DNA of 64,000 nucleotides, taken from positions 1,373,928 to 1,437,927 of the forward strand of contig CANKYI010000001.1 in assembly GCA_947488085.1 (NCBI GenBank), in the 5' to 3' direction. Below are positions 61,607-64,000 of the stretch, one piece after another. Every line of letters begins with the position of its first letter. Within the stretch, counting starts at the first letter, position 1. Below the pieces are notes generated by a model, which worked only from the letters and a program-made list of their open reading frames with translations, had not been told where the DNA came from and did not search any database. This DNA is from an uncultured Erythrobacter sp. Its GTDB lineage: Bacteria; Pseudomonadota; Alphaproteobacteria; Sphingomonadales; Sphingomonadaceae. Both the position numbers and the translations under genes were made by a program.

Positions 61607-62439
61607 TCTGCTTTGCGGCGTTTGACCTTGCCATATTTGTAAAGCGCATAGGGCATCGCCAAAAGATAGCCTAAGCTCATCACAGTGAGCGTCCACCATG
61701 GCTCCAACATCAACGCGGCAAAGCCCAATGCCGATGCAGCCAACAAAGGCAGCCGTACATCGCGGCGCGGACGGATCGCCCCCCAGCTGAGCGTGGCCAT
61801 GTTCGAGATCATCAGGATGGCGATCGCGCTGACCCAAAAGGCAAGGATCATTGGGTCCCGGAAAATCGGCAGACCGGTTTCCAACCACAAATAGCACGGC
61901 ATGAAGGCAATCCCGGCAGCAACTGGAGCTGGGATACCGGTCAGGAAACCAGCGGCGCTGTGCGGCTGATCCTCCATATCGATCCGAGCGTTGAAACGCG
62001 CGAGCCGCAACGCGCAGCAAATCGCAAAGCCCAAAGCTGCAAACCAACCAAAGCGCGGCAAATCCTGCAATGACCACATGAACAAGATAAGCGCTGGCGC
62101 CATGCCGAAAGACAGCGAGTCAGCAAGGCTATCAAGCTCTGCTCCGAACCGCGATTGCGCATTCAACAGCCGCGCAATTCGGCCATCAATACCATCAAGG
62201 ACACCAGCCAAACACACTGCAAGGATCGCATAGGCCCACAGGCCATCAATCGCGAAACGCACACCAGTGAGCCCGGAGCACAAAGCCGCCGCGGTGATCG
62301 CATTCGGCAACATTGCTCTGAGCGTCAGCCCGCTACCATCGACTACATCGACGTCTTCATCTTCCGCTGCCCTTGGTCCGACTCTTGCTGGGACAGACTC
62401 AGGAGGCGTACGATCTTTGGAACGCTTGCTCACAACCAA
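61591..62439 (-). CDS. pssA: CDP-diacylglycerol-serine O-phosphatidyltransferase
   Basis: This 282-residue membrane enzyme has the CDP-alcohol phosphotransferase motif DGIDGRIARLLNAQSRFGAELDSLADS with all metal-binding Asp in place, and about six to eight helices. It makes phosphatidylserine, which the upstream psd gene product decarboxylates. A charged N-terminal 45 residues (RSKDRTPPESVPARVGPRAAEDEDVDVVDG) precedes the membrane part. psd and pssA form an operon with a 37-bp gap. Confidence 0.95.
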   Translation of the reverse strand: MVVSKRSKDRTPPESVPARVGPRAAEDEDVDVVDGSGLTLRAMLPNAITAAALCSGLTGVRFAIDGLWAYAILAVCLAGVLDGIDGRIARLLNAQSRFGAELDSLADSLSFGMAPALILFMWSLQDLPRFGWFAALGFAICCALRLARFNARIDMEDQPHSAAGFLTGIPAPVAAGIAFMPCYLWLETGLPIFRDPMILAFWVSAIAILMISNMATLSWGAIRPRRDVRLPLLAASALGFAALMLEPWWTLTVMSLGYLLAMPYALYKYGKVKRRKADQAAV

Positions 62440-62476
62440 TACCAGATGCGCTTCGTAACAAAGGCAGGTTCGCAGG

Positions 62477-63229
62477 TTATTGGGCGATCCCTTCGATCAA
62501 TGCCGTCGCGCCCACTTCGGCAAGCACCGTTTCGCCTGCGATGATTTTCTGGCCCATCAACACTTTGGGATCGGTCCCTGCGGGCAGGTATACGTCAACG
62601 CGGCTGCCAAACCGGATCAAGCCAACCCGCTGCCCCTTCGCTACCAAATCGCCCGGCTTCACAAACGGTACAATCCGCCGCGCAACCAGTCCTGCAATTT
62701 GAGTGAACCCGATTGCCAGACCATCGCTGCGCTCAATCAAAATATGCTGACGCTCATTCTCTTCGCTTGCCTTGTCCAAATCCGCGTTCACAAACTTGCC
62801 CGGCACATAGACGAGCCGGCGAATGGTCCCTGCAACGGGCGCGCGATTGATATGAACATCAAACACACTCATGAAAATCGAGATGCGCGTCACTGGCCCA
62901 GCGGGAAGTCCCGGATTGCCTGAGCCATCATCAACCTGCATTTCCTGAGGTGGTTCGACGCTTTGGATCAAGGTTACCAATCCATCTGCGGGCGCGACAA
63001 TCGCATTATCAGATTGCGGCACCACCCGTTCGGGATCGCGGAAGAACGCAAACACACCGATAGACAAAAATAGCAAAGGCCAGCCTACAATCGCCCAATC
63101 CAGCAGCAAGAGCGGGATTAAGCTGATCGCGACTGCGATAACGCCATATTTGCGGCCTTCGGGATGGATCGGGGGCCAACCCCAAGTCGCTTCGCCGCGA
63201 CCCTGATTGTCGAGAATTTCACCTGCCAT
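62477..63229 (-). CDS. psd: Phosphatidylserine decarboxylase
   Basis: This 250-residue protein belongs to the short, membrane-anchored PSD-A subfamily. It has an N-terminal helix pair, [40 protein letters not shown] and the autocleavage site [10 protein letters not shown] (Gly-Ser, pyruvoyl forms on Ser). It makes phosphatidylethanolamine. I start at MAGEILDNQ (63229); the track begins 12 residues earlier. It precedes pssA in an operon. Confidence 0.95.
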   Translation of the reverse strand: MAGEILDNQGRGEATWGWPPIHPEGRKYGVIAVAISLIPLLLLDWAIVGWPLLFLSIGVFAFFRDPERVVPQSDNAIVAPADGLVTLIQSVEPPQEMQVDDGSGNPGLPAGPVTRISIFMSVFDVHINRAPVAGTIRRLVYVPGKFVNADLDKASEENERQHILIERSDGLAIGFTQIAGLVARRIVPFVKPGDLVAKGQRVGLIRFGSRVDVYLPAGTDPKVLMGQKIIAGETVLAEVGATALIEGIAQ

Positions 63230-63407
63230 GCTTGCGCATCTAGGGTCTGGTGATGCCGCAAGCAAGCAAGCGAATGGGATTTAAACGCGATCTGTTGCAC
63301 GCGCAGCATCCTGTGTCCCGGTTCGCATTCACACTTTAGTGATACGTTTACCCTAATTGAGGGCGCGAAAAGATCGCAGCTACGCAAGCACGGAAACCGC
63401 CCAAACA

Positions 63408-64000
63408 ATGAATTCGGCATCAGCAATCCCAGGGTCCACCTCCACCAGCGTGCAAACGAACAACCTGTTCTCGCGCTGGGTTGGAGAGGCACCGATTTTC
63501 GTGATCGGCTGCGCTTTGATGGCGGTTTGTCTCGCGTTGCTCGCGGCAAACGGGGTCAATCCCGGCATAGGCGGGATCATCGCCAACACACAGATTTTCC
63601 TTATGTTTGTGATCGTTCTCGCGTGTTGGGATGCGGGGCGCGAGTTGTTTCGCAGCCGACCGGAAAGTCCCGTCGCTCATCTCAAAGCTCGTTACACCGA
63701 CCCCGCCTTCACGCGCGGCGTCGCCGCCGGATTGCCGTTGCTCGGCGTCGCCATCATCTTGCTTCCCTATTTCTCAAAAATGAAATCGGCGATCCCGCTC
63801 TTCAACGACTACACTTGGGATCAAGCCTTTATCGAATGGGATCGGGCAATATTCTTTGGCTATGATGCATGGCAGGTGCTTCAACCCGTACTCGGCTATC
63901 CGATTGTCACGGCATTCCTCGCGCTGCTGTATCAATTGTGGTTCTTGCTGCTTTATCCTGGGGTCATGTTCTTTGCGTTTGCACGGATCGACAGCCAGGT
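63408..64000 (+). CDS. PAP2-superfamily membrane protein (partial, runs off the window)
   Basis: From ATG 63408 (MNSASAIPGSTSTSVQTNNLFSRWVGEAP) an open frame of 197 codons continues past base 64000, so the ORF track omitted it. Helices are visible at FVIGCALMAVCLALLAANG, IFLMFVIVLACW, GVAAGLPLLGVAIILLPYF and TAFLALLYQLWFLLLYPG. The DYTWDQAFIEWDRAIFFGYDAWQVLQPVLG element is like the pre-catalytic part of PAP2_3/inositol-phosphorylceramide-synthase-like phosphatases. The KxxxxxxRP catalytic motif, if present, lies beyond the window, so the call is tentative. It is divergent from psd. Confidence 0.6.
   Translation, partial: MNSASAIPGSTSTSVQTNNLFSRWVGEAPIFVIGCALMAVCLALLAANGVNPGIGGIIANTQIFLMFVIVLACWDAGRELFRSRPESPVAHLKARYTDPAFTRGVAAGLPLLGVAIILLPYFSKMKSAIPLFNDYTWDQAFIEWDRAIFFGYDAWQVLQPVLGYPIVTAFLALLYQLWFLLLYPGVMFFAFARIDSQ

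Noticed and set aside
1-64000. CRISPR arrays, insertion sequences, prophage or integrase genes
   Set aside because: I saw no regularly spaced repeats, transposase or integrase motifs, or att-like duplications next to either tRNA.

Overview
The window reads as a piece of chromosome from an alphaproteobacterium of the order Sphingomonadales, most likely a marine-type Erythrobacteraceae. The inference rests on gene order and protein character: a pyrH-frr-uppS-cdsA-dxr-rseP-bamA-skp-fabZ run without lpxD or lpxA, a large TonB-dependent receptor paired with a TPR-sulfotransferase, a dapF-mtaB-ftsY-yciB operon, an OxyR that follows ribonuclease D, and alphaproteobacterial-type LexA (GAAC-N7-GAAC) and CtrA (TTAA-N7-TTAA) sites. 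No genus was identified by any search.

Layout. Bases 1-7375 are accessory in character: the tail of an aspartoacylase-like gene, a DUF4437-type cupin lipoprotein, an MDR oxidoreductase, a LysR regulator divergent from a three-gene run (CmcJ/NvfI-like oxygenase, 2OG-Fe(II) oxygenase, SDR), a remnant that looks like the end of an enoyl-CoA hydratase, and a PadR/membrane protein pair. A tRNA-Met follows. Bases 7574-15233, all minus strand, hold a cNMP-binding membrane protein, a 2H phosphoesterase, mltG, fabF, acpP, two envelope proteins and aspS. Bases 15425-19393 (plus) hold rnd, oxyR and a BCCT transporter. Bases 19750-24452 hold the TonB receptor and sulfotransferase. Bases 24474-30958 mix pgsA, an LplT-like transporter, a small CtrA-site-associated gene, a ThDP enzyme, an EVE protein and a GGDEF-EAL protein. 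Bases 31013-34615 are the dapF-mtaB-ftsY-yciB operon. Bases 35083-42108 (minus) hold kup and the cytochrome c maturation run ccmC-D-E-F-G-H-I, including a 46-residue ccmD missed by the ORF track. Next come an amino-acid dehydrogenase, tRNA-His, a prolyl-hydroxylase-like oxygenase, a MOSC protein and rpmE. Bases 45576-54835 (minus) are the envelope and translation superoperon from pyrH down to fabZ. Bases 54997-58857 separate pyrH from rpsB-tsf with a metallophosphoesterase, a VTT membrane protein, an SDR, a Crp/Fnr regulator and a lipoprotein. Bases 59179-61049 are rpsB-tsf, 61346-61606 is a small membrane protein, and the end is pssA-psd and the start of a PAP2-like gene.

The most interesting signal is at 61252-61325. 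Three consecutive perfect GAAC-N7-GAAC LexA boxes lie directly upstream of an 86-residue, one-helix, very basic membrane protein. I read this as a strongly SOS-controlled gene and a candidate DNA-damage-induced membrane effector, for example a division inhibitor analogous to SidA/SulA. Other signals worth a check are the 15-bp direct repeats controlling the LysR/oxygenase cluster, a CtrA box upstream of an 84-residue orphan, the loss of lpxD/lpxA from the bamA-fabZ locus, and paired hairpins between rpsB and tsf.

Housekeeping themes are phospholipid synthesis (pgsA, cdsA, pssA, psd, LplT-like), envelope assembly (bamA, skp, rseP, uppS, mltG), fatty-acid synthesis (acpP, fabF, fabZ) and c-type cytochrome assembly. 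All calls were made by reading the sequence; no database search was run.
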